64,000 nt of DNA from Sinotaia quadrata (lineage: Eukaryota > Mollusca > Gastropoda > Architaenioglossa > Viviparidae), in assembly GCA_028829895.1 (NCBI GenBank), contig JALGAQ010000009.1:3782001-3846000 (forward strand). The letters run 5' to 3'. Below, in pieces: positions 34,800 through 48,520 of this stretch. The translations under genes and the position numbers were made by a program. The notes below the pieces were generated by a model. The model made no database searches, was not told where the DNA came from, and saw nothing but the letters and a program-made list of their open reading frames with translations. How positions within the stretch are numbered: the first letter of the stretch is position 1; each line of letters begins with the position of its first letter.

Positions 34800-35861
34800 A
34801 ACGATGTGATCATGAATCTAAAACTATATTCAGCCCTTGCTTCAACCTGTAGCTGACACCAACCAGTTTACCTGCAAAAAGGCTCGTTCTCCACTGGAGG
34901 CTGTAGCCTGCTTAACATATAATATTTTTCGTCCCTTGATGCCCGTTCAGTTTATGTACAGTCATGCTTCTTAGAATTTAGCAATGCCTTCAACACTGTG
35001 AATAGGCATATAATACTCTCGAAGCTGGCTGACATTAAGCTGGAATTTAGCATATTATCCTGGATGTAGAATTAGCTTTTGAATCGGAGTCAATTCACCA
35101 CATTCAGCGGCGTCTCCTCATATTTTCTCACTGTAACGCGAGGTGTTGCTCAAGGAGCAGTTTTGTGCCCTTCTCGTTTTTCCATTTACAAAATGATCTT
35201 CTCGATGCTCAAATTTGCCGATGATTTAGTGGCTGCACACCTTGTACAAAAAATAGAACACAGTGAAAGTTAAGCACGAACAGAAAGCTTGAGGCTACAT
35301 CTCGACGTAAATAAGTGCCACGAGATGATCTTTCAGCTAAAGCGTAGCTCCCCTCCTATCTCACCTATAACTTTAGGTGGTTCTTATCTTCTCAAAACTG
35401 CTAATGATAAATATCTTGGTATTTCTTTGTCTTCCAATCTTACCTGGTCACCCCACGTTTCTTCTTTATTAACAAAGACCAAAAAGATGTGTTTTGTCGT
35501 CAGACGCTTACTAGCCTACAAAGTTCCTAGCATTGCTGTGTCGTTTTTCGTTTATGCTTCTATCCTATTCATTTTTCTCTTCTGTTCCCCTGTAATATTC
35601 TGTAGCCTGCTCTCTAAAGACTTCGTCATCCTACGCCGATCACTGAATCTAATCTCTAGGTACAATCATATCCCCTACGTTGAACTGACTAACGATTTAG
35701 TGAAGCATCATTTTTCCGCATGTGATCGTCTGGCGAACACCATAATGAATGATCCCCTACATCCCTTACATTTATGTCTAAAACTCTGTGCAAGTAAACG
35801 TCTTATTAGAAGGAAAACCCTTATCTGTTTGCTCGTACATCTGCATTCAAAAATTCTTTAA
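34800..35861 (+). pseudogene. CR1/Jockey-like LINE ORF2, RT and C-terminus
   Basis: Decayed RT begins with a QFTCKKARSPLEAVACLTYN segment near 34867, in other frames than what follows. Next come RGVAQGAVLCPS (motif B) and MLKFADDLVAAH with the catalytic Asp pair intact at about 35206-35230. The 190-codon frame 35289-35861 then covers the thumb: LRLHLDVNKCHEMIF, KYLGISLSSNLTWSPHVSSL, KKMCFVVRRLL and SACDRLANTIMNDPLHPL. It has at least one stop (35273) and frame changes. It is the same family as the minus-strand relic at 11567-13140. Upstream endonuclease is absent, consistent with 5' truncation. Confidence 0.8.
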
Positions 35862-35905
35862 TTCCTTTTCTTTCCTGTTATCTTACAGATAATGAGAAAC
35901 CTATT

Positions 35906-36125
35906 TCACAATTTACATAGCAACTGGTGAATCATTTTTTCTATTTTCTCCATTACGAAACAGGTGTTTTCATGCCGGCATTCCAACAGTGAAAATATGT
36001 CGTCAATTTTACTCAGCAAAGACCTCGCATTGAGACATAAAACTGAAGGAATCGACAGATGAATACTTTTCGTGTCCTCAGAGCTACCAAGTAGCCAGCG
36101 TGATGCTTTCTTTGGCGACAACGTT
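35906..36125 (-). pseudogene. LINE endonuclease N-terminus fragment
   Basis: The 71-codon minus frame includes IPSVLCLNARSLLSKIDDIF, the start of the apurinic-type endonuclease of CR1/Jockey-type ORF2 proteins (Leu-Asn-Ala-Arg-Ser-Leu). The Glu that should follow is not kept. It abuts, tail to tail, the plus-strand LINE ending at 35861. Confidence 0.6.
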
Positions 36126-36239
36126 GTTTTCTTAGCAACAGTGGCTTTGGTGAAGGTTCCACTTAAAGTATATCATAAAATCCCATTCAATTTTGACATA
36201 GCGGGAAATCGCGTCAATCGCAGACTTTACATATTTAAA

Positions 36240-36360
36240 ATTAGTCTTTTCTGTTCTTCACACATGGGGTCATGGAATCATAGAAAGTTTGTGTATGGTC
36301 TTTCAAAATATTCACTGGCAAATGATCGCAAGCCACGAAGTGACTATTCCCCCAGATGAT
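36240..36360 (-). pseudogene. LINE ORF2 C-terminal fragment
   Basis: The minus strand near 36335 reads VACDH followed by VNILKDH, like MACDR...ANILKDP at 11665 and SACDRLANTIMNDP at 35720. It lies just upstream of the endonuclease fragment in the same orientation, so C-terminal sequence precedes N-terminal sequence. That order suggests two adjacent copies or a rearrangement. Confidence 0.5.
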
Positions 36361-36449
36361 GATCAATTCAAGCATGCTTCCAATGTTTCGCACCCGCTGA
36401 TCTGTTTAACGTTGCCTTTGTCACACTTCGTTATGCATACAGATTCATC

Positions 36450-38020
36450 TGATTCTAGCTTTCTTAAGGCCTTTCTTTCTTCTACATTTAAGTTAGAACT
36501 CCGCTAGTTTTGAGTTAACAAATTGCTGGTCTTTTTGATGCCTTGCTCGTTGAGCCACATCAATTGGTATTTTGGCTAGCGCTGATTCAATGCAAGGAGC
36601 CACCTGCTCAACCATCATTCTGTTTTTTACCAACTTCAAGTTACGCCCTTGCTTTTAATCGTTGTATTCACTATCACTCAATTTCCTAGAGGACTCATTA
36701 ACTACACATTTAACGTGATTACTGCTACTCATTAACTTATTGTTCATAGTAGCATTCTTAGCCGATATAAACAACATATCCAACTTACCGCGTTGTCTTG
36801 TTCATAGCCTCTGTTTTGTGATCAACTTTGACGTTTTTGGTTACTTCAGAAGACGCTTCCAGGTGTTAGGTGATATGGTGGTTTTAAGTTGTTGTTTCAG
36901 CTTCCTCACACAAGTTCTTATGTAGGCCAGTCTTTTGCTAGTTAGGTAAATGCGTTGCTGAAGGAAAGTTCTTGATGCCATCCTCGCTGCTTTCCTGGAG
37001 CGTTCAGTGTGCAACGTAGATTAAATACTCGGTGGTTCTCCCAATTGGCTACTTTATGCATCAATCCTACTAGTTCATCAGCGGACTTTATCACATCCAG
37101 CCCGTTGGCAAATTTTTTTGAGCTTAAGTTGCCCGAAACCGATGTAACATTTATCATGAAAAGCTTGTACGCGGTCAGTTAAGTTTTTTACGCTTGCAAC
37201 GAGATGTGAGGAGGAATATTGTTTCTGGACAGACTCACACAATGAAGAATAATCAACCACTAGCAGAGACGAATTATTGGAACTAGAGGTAGGTCAGTTG
37301 AAGATATCCTCTTGATTCATCCATGTTATAACGAATTTCCTACAGATGTTATAAGAACAACCACTGCAGGGGGCTCTTCCCTCAGATAGAAAACTCCAGG
37401 TCTAGCTTATTAAAATAAAATTCACGGTACGCTGAATGTCTCTTATAGAACATATATAACGGTTATCAACATATCGGATATCAAAATCAACCAAAATTCT
37501 CAAAGAAGTCAGAAAAAATTGCCTGAGGGGATGAGGAAGTATCAAACTCCTAACAGTCTGACTCGTTTTCAAATTAGGGGAGATGTAAAGATGGCATACC
37601 ATATCGACTGCAAAGTCGAGAGGGTTCGTGTCAAGCAGATCATGATAAATTAAGACAAGGCATGGGTCACGTCAGGGTTTGACCTTAATTATCCAGGTCA
37701 ACAGAGACGACAAGTGTAGATTAATTAAGGGCACGTAATTAATTAGGTATACATAGACGACAAGTGGGCAATTTAGAAACGGGGAAACCGAAACCATTCA
37801 AGCCAGAGGAAAAAGAGCGTCCACTTAGCAACCTCTTAAAGCCGGAATAGTTGGATATCAAGTATAGAAAGGAGACAAGTGACGTAAATTCTTATTCCTA
37901 TTATTATTCGTATTCTTATTCTTCTTATTATTAATAATATTATTGTTGTTGTTGTGACGCTTATATGCGACATAATGTTGCGGGTGCTCATGGTCGCTAC
38001 CATCACCTACGTGTTTCACG
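36450..38020. repeat. Repeat block X, copy 2
   Basis: Direct repeat of 23760-25530 (see there). In copy 1 the block runs straight into block Y; here the two are separated by about 8.4 kb of LINE, RTE and BEL sequence. Confidence 0.75.
36942..37157 (-). CDS. Hypothetical ORF, copy 2 of the block X frame
   Basis: 71 codons with the NWENHRVFNLRCTLNAPGK core; partner of 24499-24735. Start differs because the sequences diverge upstream. No family recognised. Probably not a live gene. Confidence 0.25.
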   Translation of the reverse strand: MINVTSVSGNLSSKKFANGLDVIKSADELVGLMHKVANWENHRVFNLRCTLNAPGKQRGWHQELSFSNAFT

Positions 38021-38529
38021 CTGCTATAAGCCGCAATTGCATGAAAACTTTCCCGTGCGGATAGAGCTCCTTAGCGTCTTCAGGCAGATCTATCTAGGAC
38101 AATTGGAAATTCGAAATAAAATGTTCCCATGCTGATTGGTTTCAGCTCTGTTGCCTTGCAGATTGCTTCGGGAGAAGTAAAGACTATGGAAGTACACTCA
38201 AACAGAAAATAGGGAGTCGAGTCCCTCAGGCGAATTTAAGATAATCTCTATCCTTCTATCGGGAAATTCTGCAGTCAAGCTGAAGAAAAATTTATTGCAA
38301 TCCTTTCCTTTTGATTACATCAGTGAAACCGAGAGGGCGATCCCGCGTTTGGGAGCATCCCAAGTTCTCTACATCCATTGCCCATTCAGTCACTCTGTAT
38401 ACATCTTGCATACAAAATCAAACCTCTTGACAATAAATTACTTTCAGGTACAAACGTTGGCAAACGGATATCGGGTCAAGCCGAAGTTGGTTGGGGTAAG
38501 CATTTTTGACCCCACGGGTTACCAATAAC

Positions 38530-40180
38530 AGTGGGAAGGGCCATTGTGTTCTACTGGTCGCCCGCCTCAAGCTGGGCAACCCCTAGCCAATAAGATACCC
38601 ACCGGCCAGGTCTGCCTGCTTCTAAGGAGTGCTTCGCGTAAGATGACCTTGAGCGCGCGCGACTGAATGTCTATATCCCTGCACTTAATAGACCACGTTA
38701 AAATAATATGACATCCTCCGCGAAAAACACTACACATTCTCAACGAGCCTCGTGAACATGGTGTAAGCTTCGCTGTGCGAAACACACTTCTATCATCCGT
38801 CGAAATATGTGGAAAAAATACACCTCGAATTTCCACGTTGAAGCACAACACATCTCCCGGAACCGTTCACCTACTAAGTGTTTATGCACCAACACTTTCA
38901 ACGACAGTGGAAGAAAAAGATCAGTCCTACGAACAACTGGACAATTCGATTCAGCGAATTCCAGCTTCAGACCATCTTTTTCTACATGGAGATTTTAATG
39001 CGCGAGTAGGATCAGACAACGAAGCTTGGTCAATATGCCTCGTACCCTTTGGCGTCGGTAATCTAAATGAAAACGGGCAACGCCTTCTGGAATTTTGCGC
39101 TCATCATGACCTTTTTGTGACGAACACCTTCTTTTCGATGGAACCACAACGCGTCCCCTGTCAGCACCCGAGTAGCCACCATTGGCACCAAATTGACCTC
39201 ATCATCACCCTCAGAAAACTGCTGAACACACTGTTGAAAACCAGCAGTAAACACAGTGCAGATTGCGACGCGTACCTCTATCTCGTTGGGATCAAAGTGC
39301 GTCTGTGACTTAAACGCATCAACTACCAAAGAATGAACGGAAATGCTCGCATCTTCAGTAGAAGGGTAGCCGTTCAAGTAGTATTTGATTGCTTAGCAGC
39401 AACCATTTTAAATAAATTAAAAACCTGCTCTTCAGATTACGTCGAAAGCAGATGGCAACAAATAAGCTATTCAATACAAAGCACTGATTTTAATATCTTC
39501 GGCAAAAAGGACCGACGAAACTCGGATTGGTTTGCAGCCAGCATCGCACAACTAAAGTCAAAATTCTCAAACAAATGTCTGAACTGATTGAATACAAAAA
39601 TAAGCCCTCTGAAAAAACACTTGAAAATCTTGGAAAATCCAGACTAGAGGCTCAGCGGTCTTCACGACGATGTGCGAACAACCACTGATAAGATATATGC
39701 CGAAGTTGTATGTTTGCCGCCGGTTTCGGAAAGATCCGCCCAAAAATTATCAAAAAGGCTTGACTGAAATCAAAATTGTCACCAGCATTACAAAGATTGA
39801 GATATGGGTTGAATAATTCAAACGACTGTACTCCAATTGAACTACAGTATCGGATGCTGCAATACAGGTCACCGCAAACTTCACTGAAATGACTACACTG
39901 GATAATCAACCGACCCTTGGAGAACTGGAAGATGCTTTGGAAAAAAATGAAAAATACGAAAGCCCCTGATCAAGATGGCATCACAGCTGAGATTTCGAAA
40001 GCTGGGCTTCGAAATTCTCAACTTTCACAACTGCATCAACTATTACTTAAATGATGAGGGGAAGGAACTGTTCCACAAGAACTTCGTGACACAAAAATAA
40101 TTAGATTGTACAAGAACAAAGGAGACCGAAGCGATGCTCAAACTACCGTGGAATCTCCCTTCTCAGCGTCGTCACCTTTT
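38530..40180 (+). pseudogene. RTE-type LINE: endonuclease and start of RT
   Basis: After a degraded leader, the endonuclease appears in one long frame (38775-39308). It has RNTLLSSVE, VHLLSVYAPTL, RIPASDHLFLHGDFNARVG (with the catalytic Gly-Asp-Phe-Asn) and WHQIDLIITLRK, which carries the Asp of the last endonuclease motif. The usual Ser-Asp-His end is lost (KHSADCDAYLYLV). The linker follows (YVESRWQQISYSIQS, RRNSDWFAASIAQLK), then a PDQDGITAEISKAG block near 39970 and LYKNKGDRSD at 40110, where RT starts. The next bases shift frame, and the element stops at 40180 at the junction with a LINE 5' leader. Of all RTE copies in the window this keeps the best endonuclease. Confidence 0.85.
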
Positions 40181-40614
40181 TTTCTACTGTTGAAATTGTT
40201 TCTGCTCTATTTATATCGTGCGGACGCAATTTCTGAAGCTCCGGTAGATTTTTGGATAACTCCGCTATTTCTGGGTCAATTCGGGAAAGTTCAACATTTG
40301 TACATTCCTACGAAGAAGATACATCGGAATCTACAATCCATCTTAGTATACGAATCGTATTTTGGAATTTAGTTTTCTCATCGCAACAGTGGGATACTAT
40401 CTACGCGAGCAAAATTCTACATGGTCAGCAACATCCTTTATACACTTAACCCATTACATCAGTCGTGCATTTCTGCATCTTTTGCTACCGACTTAGAGCT
40501 GTGTCGAAAACCAACTCAGAAAAGGAGAACTTATCAACAGTATTTTAGAACCACGTTGATCTTTCACACCAAAGCCTCGATGTCGAACCGTGCACGCAAT
40601 GCCAACGGAACTGC
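40181..40614 (+). pseudogene. LINE 5' leader and ORF1 start, left of the BEL insertion
   Basis: From about 40325 this matches 21110-21400 (ACGCGAGCAAAATT, CTTTTGCTAC, CACCAAAGCCTCGATGTCG). It breaks off at CGGAACTGC, where the BEL element starts. The rest of the LINE fragment resumes at 45266. Confidence 0.75.
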
Positions 40615-41013
40615 TGTACAATTTATTCCTATGTCAAATGAAATTCTTCTACCCATGGTCGCCTGCAAGCCATTTCTTTCCCTCACACTTGTCCTTGTCC
40701 TCTTGTCCTATTTTCTATGTTCTACGTGGTTTTGTTATTCGTTTGATTTGGACAGTGCGCAGCTCAGTCAGTCTTGTGCACTTTTCCATTCAAGGTAACA
40801 TTCACCCTCGATTTGCTTACCCTAACTTTGAATCTAATTTGATGTCTGTCCCGCTAGCTATAGCAGTTGTTTTGAGCGGTTCCCCCACATTTGAGGTTGG
40901 TTTGTTTAATAATGATTTTATTGTAATAAAACCGAATAATACGCAGTCTTCGTTGTTTGAAGTTTGACATTTGACGAAGATTTGGTATCCGCGTCTCTCG
41001 AGGGAAACGTTCA
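40615..41013 (+). repeat. 5' LTR of BEL element
   Basis: Starts TGTACAATT and ends in CA. Shares with the 3' LTR TACCCATGGTCGCCTGCAAG, CTTGTCCTTGTCCTCTTG, TGTCCCGCTAGCTATA and AATACGCAGTCTTCGTTG. Open frames inside it (40421-40967) are spurious. Confidence 0.88.
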
Positions 41014-41041
41014 GTTCTCTCGACCTTGTTGGATATAACTG

Positions 41042-42441
41042 ATGTACAGACTTCTTGGCCTTCATGGACAAATCGGACACAAGCCGTGCGACGAGGACTC
41101 GTGGCGGAGCCTCAACAAGGCTAGGTTAGTCCTTGTCGATGATAATGACAGCCCTAGGTCTATGTCTTCTAATCATAATTCTGTAGGAAATAAGTTTCCC
41201 GTTACTATAGATGCTAGAGTAGCAAGACTTGAAGGTATGTTTGACAAACATATAGACGTCGAAGATAAGACGATAGGGTCCAGTCGTAAATTAAGCGGCT
41301 ATCTGGCAGATTGTAAACAGCATATACCGCATGACACGAATCTTAAATCTAATCGCGGCAAACCGCGGGGAGGTGGATATGGAGCATATTTTGACGGTCA
41401 CGCCTGTAACTTATCGTTGCCCGGAGTGGATCTGTGTTATTGGACGGTAACCCCTTAAAATATATGCAGTTCATAAAGCAATTTGAGCATTAGGTTGAAT
41501 CCATAGTCGCTGATCCACGAGAGCTTCTACTTCAATTAGTGCATTACTGCCAGAGCAAGGCGAAAGTTGCAGTTGAGGACTATATGATTCTACCACCCTC
41601 TGAAGGATATCACCATGCTCGTATTATGCTGGAAAGTTTGTTCGGTAACCCCCAGCAAGTTGTTCACACTTCAATACTGAATTTGATAGCTGAAGCTAAG
41701 AGGGTGAACGGTGATGGCAGCTTGCTATCAGAATTATGGATGCGGATGAAAAACTGTAGTATCACACTTAGGGAGATTAATCATTCAAATGATTCAGATG
41801 CCGTGGCCGTCCTTGAGGCCATTGTAAGAGGTCTGCAAGGTGGCTTAGAACCAACGTTCGAACACGTTTCTACCTTCGTATCGAATCGATCTAGAGTGGC
41901 AAGCATTCGATATGGTCAGATTGCCGATCAGAGCGCACCTAGAAATAGGCCCCCATCAACGACGTATAGGGAGAGAGAAGAAAAAGGGTGTGTTCCCGAG
42001 ATCCTTCCCGATGGTGACTACTACCAGCGGTTGTCGCGTATATGATGGATCGCATATTCTTACCGAATGCGTCAAATTTCGCGTGTTGAATGTTGCTGAT
42101 CGCTGGTCAACAGCCAAAAGGATAGGGGCGTGCTACAATTGTTTGAGTTACCTGACCTGGGTGCGCAGTGTCGAAGAGAGTTAAGGTGCTCATATGACAG
42201 TTGTTATAAACTACATCACGGGCTGTTGCTTGTCGAGTCTGCAGTGACGCAGGAGAAACCAAGACCGGTGGCCAATGCTAGAACTTGTAGCACCTGGCAT
42301 AGTGTACGGAAGTCAGTACGATCAGGGACCTTGCCCATTAATGTCGAACCCCCTCGTGGTTTGGTGCAGACGTTGGCATTCCTTGACTCGGGTTTGGATA
42401 CGAAACTTGTGGAACGGCAATTTGCAGAGCACCATGAATGA
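41042..42441 (+). pseudogene. BEL/Pao gag with Cys/His region and protease
   Basis: Frame 41539-42045 holds the Pao-type Gag block MILPPSEGYHHARIMLESLF. A frame change near 41990 leads to CRVYDGSHILTECVKFRVL with RIGACYNCL. Another, near 42140, leads to CSYDSCYKLHHGLLLVES. Together these are the Cys/His knuckles that close BEL Gag. The protease follows with LAFLDSGLDTKLVERQF at about 42375-42430, carrying the Asp-Ser-Gly active-site motif. Upstream frame 41042-41458 is probably N-terminal Gag but has no diagnostic motif. At least three frame breaks. Confidence 0.75.
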
Positions 42442-43760
42442 AAGATCCACATTGAGTATGACAAACATTGGTGGAAGCTCGACACGTGGTTGTCTCAAAG
42501 GCTCGTTGAAATTATTTGCTTTGGCCGAACAAAACCCAATGGATGTGGATGAAGACTATACAGTCGATAGCATTCCTGTCAAACCAGCGACGTCTGCCAA
42601 TGCAAAAGCCAGTAAATGGCCCCACCTTCGCGACATATATTTCCCGGTGTGCGCCGGGGAGAGAGTGACTATTCTTATAGGATGTGATGTGCCAGAAGCG
42701 CATTGGGCGTTTTAACAAATAGTGAATCGTTCCAAGCAAACTTACGCTATTCGATCATTTTAGGTTGGGTTACGTACGGCCCACAGGGACAAATGCTGTC
42801 AGATGGGAACAACTTCATGATATGTACAAATGACTGAGGATTCGATTGTAGGAAATATACGCCGCTTCTACGATAATGAATTCCATGACACCTCTGAGCT
42901 ATCCGAAACACAATCTATGGATGAATGTTACGCCAAGGCTATAGTAAACCAAGGTACTCTAGGTTTGACGGACAGTTTGAGGTTCCAATGCCATGGAAGA
43001 CCTCCTTAATGACCCATCCCAATAACCGCAAAATTGCTTTGAAACGTTTTCTTTCACAGCTCCGGCGTTTACAGAGAGAGCCAGAATTAGATAAACCATA
43101 ATCCGCTCTAATGCAAACGTACCTTGATAAGGGTTATTTAGAAGCGGTACTATCGATATGAGAGTTTGGTAGTCGAATATGGTACGTGGCCATCATGCAG
43201 TTTTCAACCAAAAGAAGCCAGAAAATTTGAGGATAGTATTTGATTGTCTGCACGATATAAAGGCGCCTGCTTGAATGACGTAATTCTGACCGGCTCGGAC
43301 CTCACTTCGTCGTTAGTACATGTCCTTAGGAGGTTTCGAAAGCATCAAGTGGCGTTTTCGGCAGACATAGTGGATATGTTCCTCAGAGTGAATGTGCCTG
43401 AAGTTCACCGTAATGCACTTAGAATTTTATTGCAGTCGGACCAAAGTGATGAATTCGAACCCGAGAGTTATCGTATGACGGTGCACCCCTTTGGAATGAC
43501 TTCCTCCCCATACTGTGCGAACTATGCATTGCGTAAAACAGCAGATTCTTTCGGGAGCAAATATGATCCGATTGTAAGTAGGGCAGTCTTTGAAAACTTC
43601 TATGTCGATGATTGTTTGGTGTCATGTTCGTCGGTCGATTCAGCCTCAAGCTTCGTATCAGATTTATCGAGTACGTTAGCAGAGGGATGATTTCGCCTCA
43701 CGAAGTGGATATCGGTTGACGGTAATGACGTTCTTGAATCAGCCTCAATTTGAATGGAGG
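42442..43760 (+). pseudogene. BEL/Pao protease end and reverse transcriptase
   Basis: Frame 42275-42715 ends with WPHLRDIYFPVC and ILIGCDVPEAHW, the conserved Leu-Ile-Gly-x-Asp end of BEL protease. Decayed linker with FEVPMPWK (near 42980) follows. The 148-codon frame 43244-43690 is the RT palm: YKGACLNDVILTGSDLTSSL, FSADIVDMFLRV (Asp 41), PFGMTSSPYCANYALRKTA and ENFYVDDCLVS (catalytic YVDD, residues 120-123). The frame stops at 43688-43690, just before FRLTKW. Catalytic residues in the palm are intact, but the protein as a whole is broken. Confidence 0.85.
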
Positions 43761-44867
43761 AAACAGCCGCGGAGTTAGTGAAGGATGCTTTAGTGCCAGT
43801 AACATTGACGGCAAAAGTTTTGAAACCACCGTGCAATCGTGACTAGCATTTGTACGTGATCGAGACGATTGCACATATTGGCGGTGATCTTTGTGCAAAA
43901 ACGGATATTGCTGCGGTGGTATTAGTTAAGGATGCTAGTCTGCACTCAACTTCTTTAGTTGGAGCCATGAACAACTTAATGATGCAGGCTACGGTTGAGT
44001 ATTCGCGAACTGTGGAAAATGTTTCATTGAAGTTCCTAATGTTAGGTGAAGCTGTTTTCAGCAATAGTTGGTTTACAGCAATTAGAAACATTTTTCTTCT
44101 AATTCTGTACCTGCTGCTCAAGCATGGACCAAGTCTATCGCTCTTAGATGTACATCTCATTCTTTTCCCATGTCAGACAACTGAAGATATGACACCATTG
44201 AAAGTTGTGGAATAGTTTTCGAAATAGTTTTTTTTATAGTATTAAGTTAAATAATTTACCTTCACATTGATGACTTGTACGTTTATAGAAGAACGTATCA
44301 GATGTATTGGGATTGAAAGTGAAAGCGAAGTTATTTCATCTTAGTTGTTTGTAATCAATGTGGTCATTGATCTTCGTATATATTTTTGCTGGAGTGCTGC
44401 ATATTTTTCCTATATTCTCGCATCATTAAAAATTGACTGACATGCAAGAAAGTTTTATATCGCAAGCGCTTGATTACTCAAGACGGTGTGGTATCTAATA
44501 GCGGTCAGCTACTGTTTTTGCTGAATTTCAAGATATCGGTCTGATGTGATACATTTAGCTCCGGGGTTTCGCAATGTTTGAAGTGATAATCGCTTGACTC
44601 TATTGGAAGGAACAGACGAGGTTAAGGAAGGGTGTTAGTCTTGCTAAACAGCGTGCGCTCATCGATACGAGGATCTCTAAGCGGTCGATTCCTGTGATTG
44701 TGGCAAGAGTAAATAGTAACATTCTCCTTTAGGATTCGACGAAGTCAGAGCGGATTTATGTGTATTGACGATGAGCCCGAGTCCAGGGGAAGAATTCAGT
44801 AGATACAGCTAAATAAATCCAGTATCTTCAACTTGGTCACAACCGGTAGAGAGAATTTGGTGGCCAG
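43761..44867 (+). other. 3' internal region of BEL element
   Basis: A 121-codon frame (43850-44215) in element orientation shows HVIETIAHIGG-like sequence (YVIETIAHIGGDLCAKTD) but no RNase H or integrase motif I can name. From 44220 to 44867 the sequence is non-coding in appearance. Its last ~80 bp resemble 61550-61629 beside the other LTR of this family, so they are true internal sequence. Confidence 0.5.
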
Positions 44868-45265
44868 TGTACAATTTTTTCCTATGTCAAATGAAAATCT
44901 ACCCATGGTCGCCTGCAAGCCATTTCTCACCCCCAAACTTGTCCTTGTCCTCTTGTGGTTACTTTCTATGACATACATGGTTTTGTTATTCGTATGATTA
45001 GGACAACGCGCAGCTCACGCGAGTCTTATTCACTTTTCATTGAAGGTAACATACTCCCTCGATTTACTTACCCAACCTATGAATCTAATTTGAGGTCTGT
45101 CCCGCTAGCTATATCAGTTGTTTTGAGCGGTTCCCCCACGTTGGAGGTTAGTTTGTTTATTATTGATTTGATTGTAACAGCACCAATTAATACGCAGTCT
45201 TCGTTGTTTTGAAGTTTGACATTTGGAGGAAGAATGCTATCCGCGTCTCCCGAAGGAAACCTACA
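44868..45265 (+). repeat. 3' LTR of BEL element
   Basis: Starts TGTACAATT, ends CCTACA, followed by the ACTGC target duplication. It differs from the 5' LTR at many positions and by small indels, so the insertion is old. Confidence 0.88.
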
Positions 45266-45495
45266 ACTGCCCGACCATGATTCATACACACAAGGCCAGA
45301 AAATCACCTGAACTGTGCTCAACATTCGATAAGGCAATTAGCGCGCGGTCCAAATCGATTATCTGTTAATTATACCTGTGCTAGGTGCACGTCACGTGTA
45401 AAAATGTTATTCCGTCCATAGTAATCGATACAATCATGAGTGCGATTCACCCAGCTGTCGATTACCTGTGCGTTGATTGCAGAATAATATCGAAC
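45266..45495 (+). pseudogene. LINE ORF1 fragment, right of the BEL insertion
   Basis: Continues the LINE ORF1 seen at 21405-21650: ACACAAGGCC, AAGGCAATTAG, GATTGCAGAATAATATCGAA. It covers the PHD-like Cys cluster in decayed form and stops at AACGAAAAT, where RTE sequence starts. Confidence 0.75.
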
Positions 45496-47910
<2,415 letters not shown>

Positions 47911-47949
47911 ACTATTTTGATTATTTTTTTTATTATATATATATATTAT

Positions 47950-48520
47950 ACTGTCTCCTGATTCGCCAATTAAACTGATACAGTTTGTGTTTTCAGTTCA
48001 ACACGTTCCATGGAATATTAAATTGTATGCCAACCGGATATGCACACTCTTCTTGGGTGAAGAAATTCGGACCTAACATCCAGAGTACCACCTCCTCCTG
48101 ACCGTTGCAACTTCAGTTAAATGATCAGCTAGGTAGCTTTCGGTAGGTAAGTGCTTCGATTGTGTTACACTGGTGTTATCATGATCAGGGTCAATCGATT
48201 CGCTACTAAGGTATTAAATAGCGGCGACCGATTTTGCATATAATACAACAATATTGTCGAATCTGTCCAAAAACAACCCTAACGAAGAAACTGATGTTAG
48301 CTTCCTGTATGATGTTATGAATACGCAGTTAACACTCGGCTGCGTACTCTAATCTCTGTAACGAAACTGCCCTGTTTGGTGCGACCCTCGACTTGGAGAA
48401 AACTAAAGCCGGAAAACTTAAACCATTCTCTTCATAGCAAACGACGAGAACATCAGTGTCTTCGATAGGGGTGTTATTTTTGGACCGGTTCGACAAGGTA
48501 TTTTAATTATACGCAATCCT
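47950..48520 (-). pseudogene. BEL/Pao pol fragment, copy 2
   Basis: Duplicate of 27003-27560, more decayed: no long frame survives, but the nucleotide match is continuous (TCTCCTGATTCGCCA, TTGGGTGAAGAAATTCGGAC, AATCGATTCGCTAC). Identified by its copy-1 partner. Confidence 0.65.

Larger units (their letters stand above)
40615..45265 (+). mobile_element. BEL/Pao LTR retrotransposon, degenerate, 4.65 kb
   Basis: Flanked by LTRs of 399 and 398 bp and by the 5-bp target duplication ACTGC (40610-40614 and 45266-45270). The unoccupied site is visible at about 21390. Internal order is gag, Cys/His region, protease, RT, as in BEL/Pao. After the RT no RNase H or integrase is recognisable, and the internal region (3.85 kb) is short for the group, so a deletion is likely. 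Multiple frameshifts and stops make it non-autonomous. Confidence 0.88.

Noticed and set aside
40421..40967. Two 125-codon plus-strand frames
   Set aside because: They lie in the BEL 5' LTR, and the matching frames are not kept in the 3' LTR.
40181..45495. LINE plus BEL as one insertion splitting a single RTE element
   Set aside because: The RTE fragments on the two sides overlap in content (both contain the endonuclease end), so they are not the halves of one copy.
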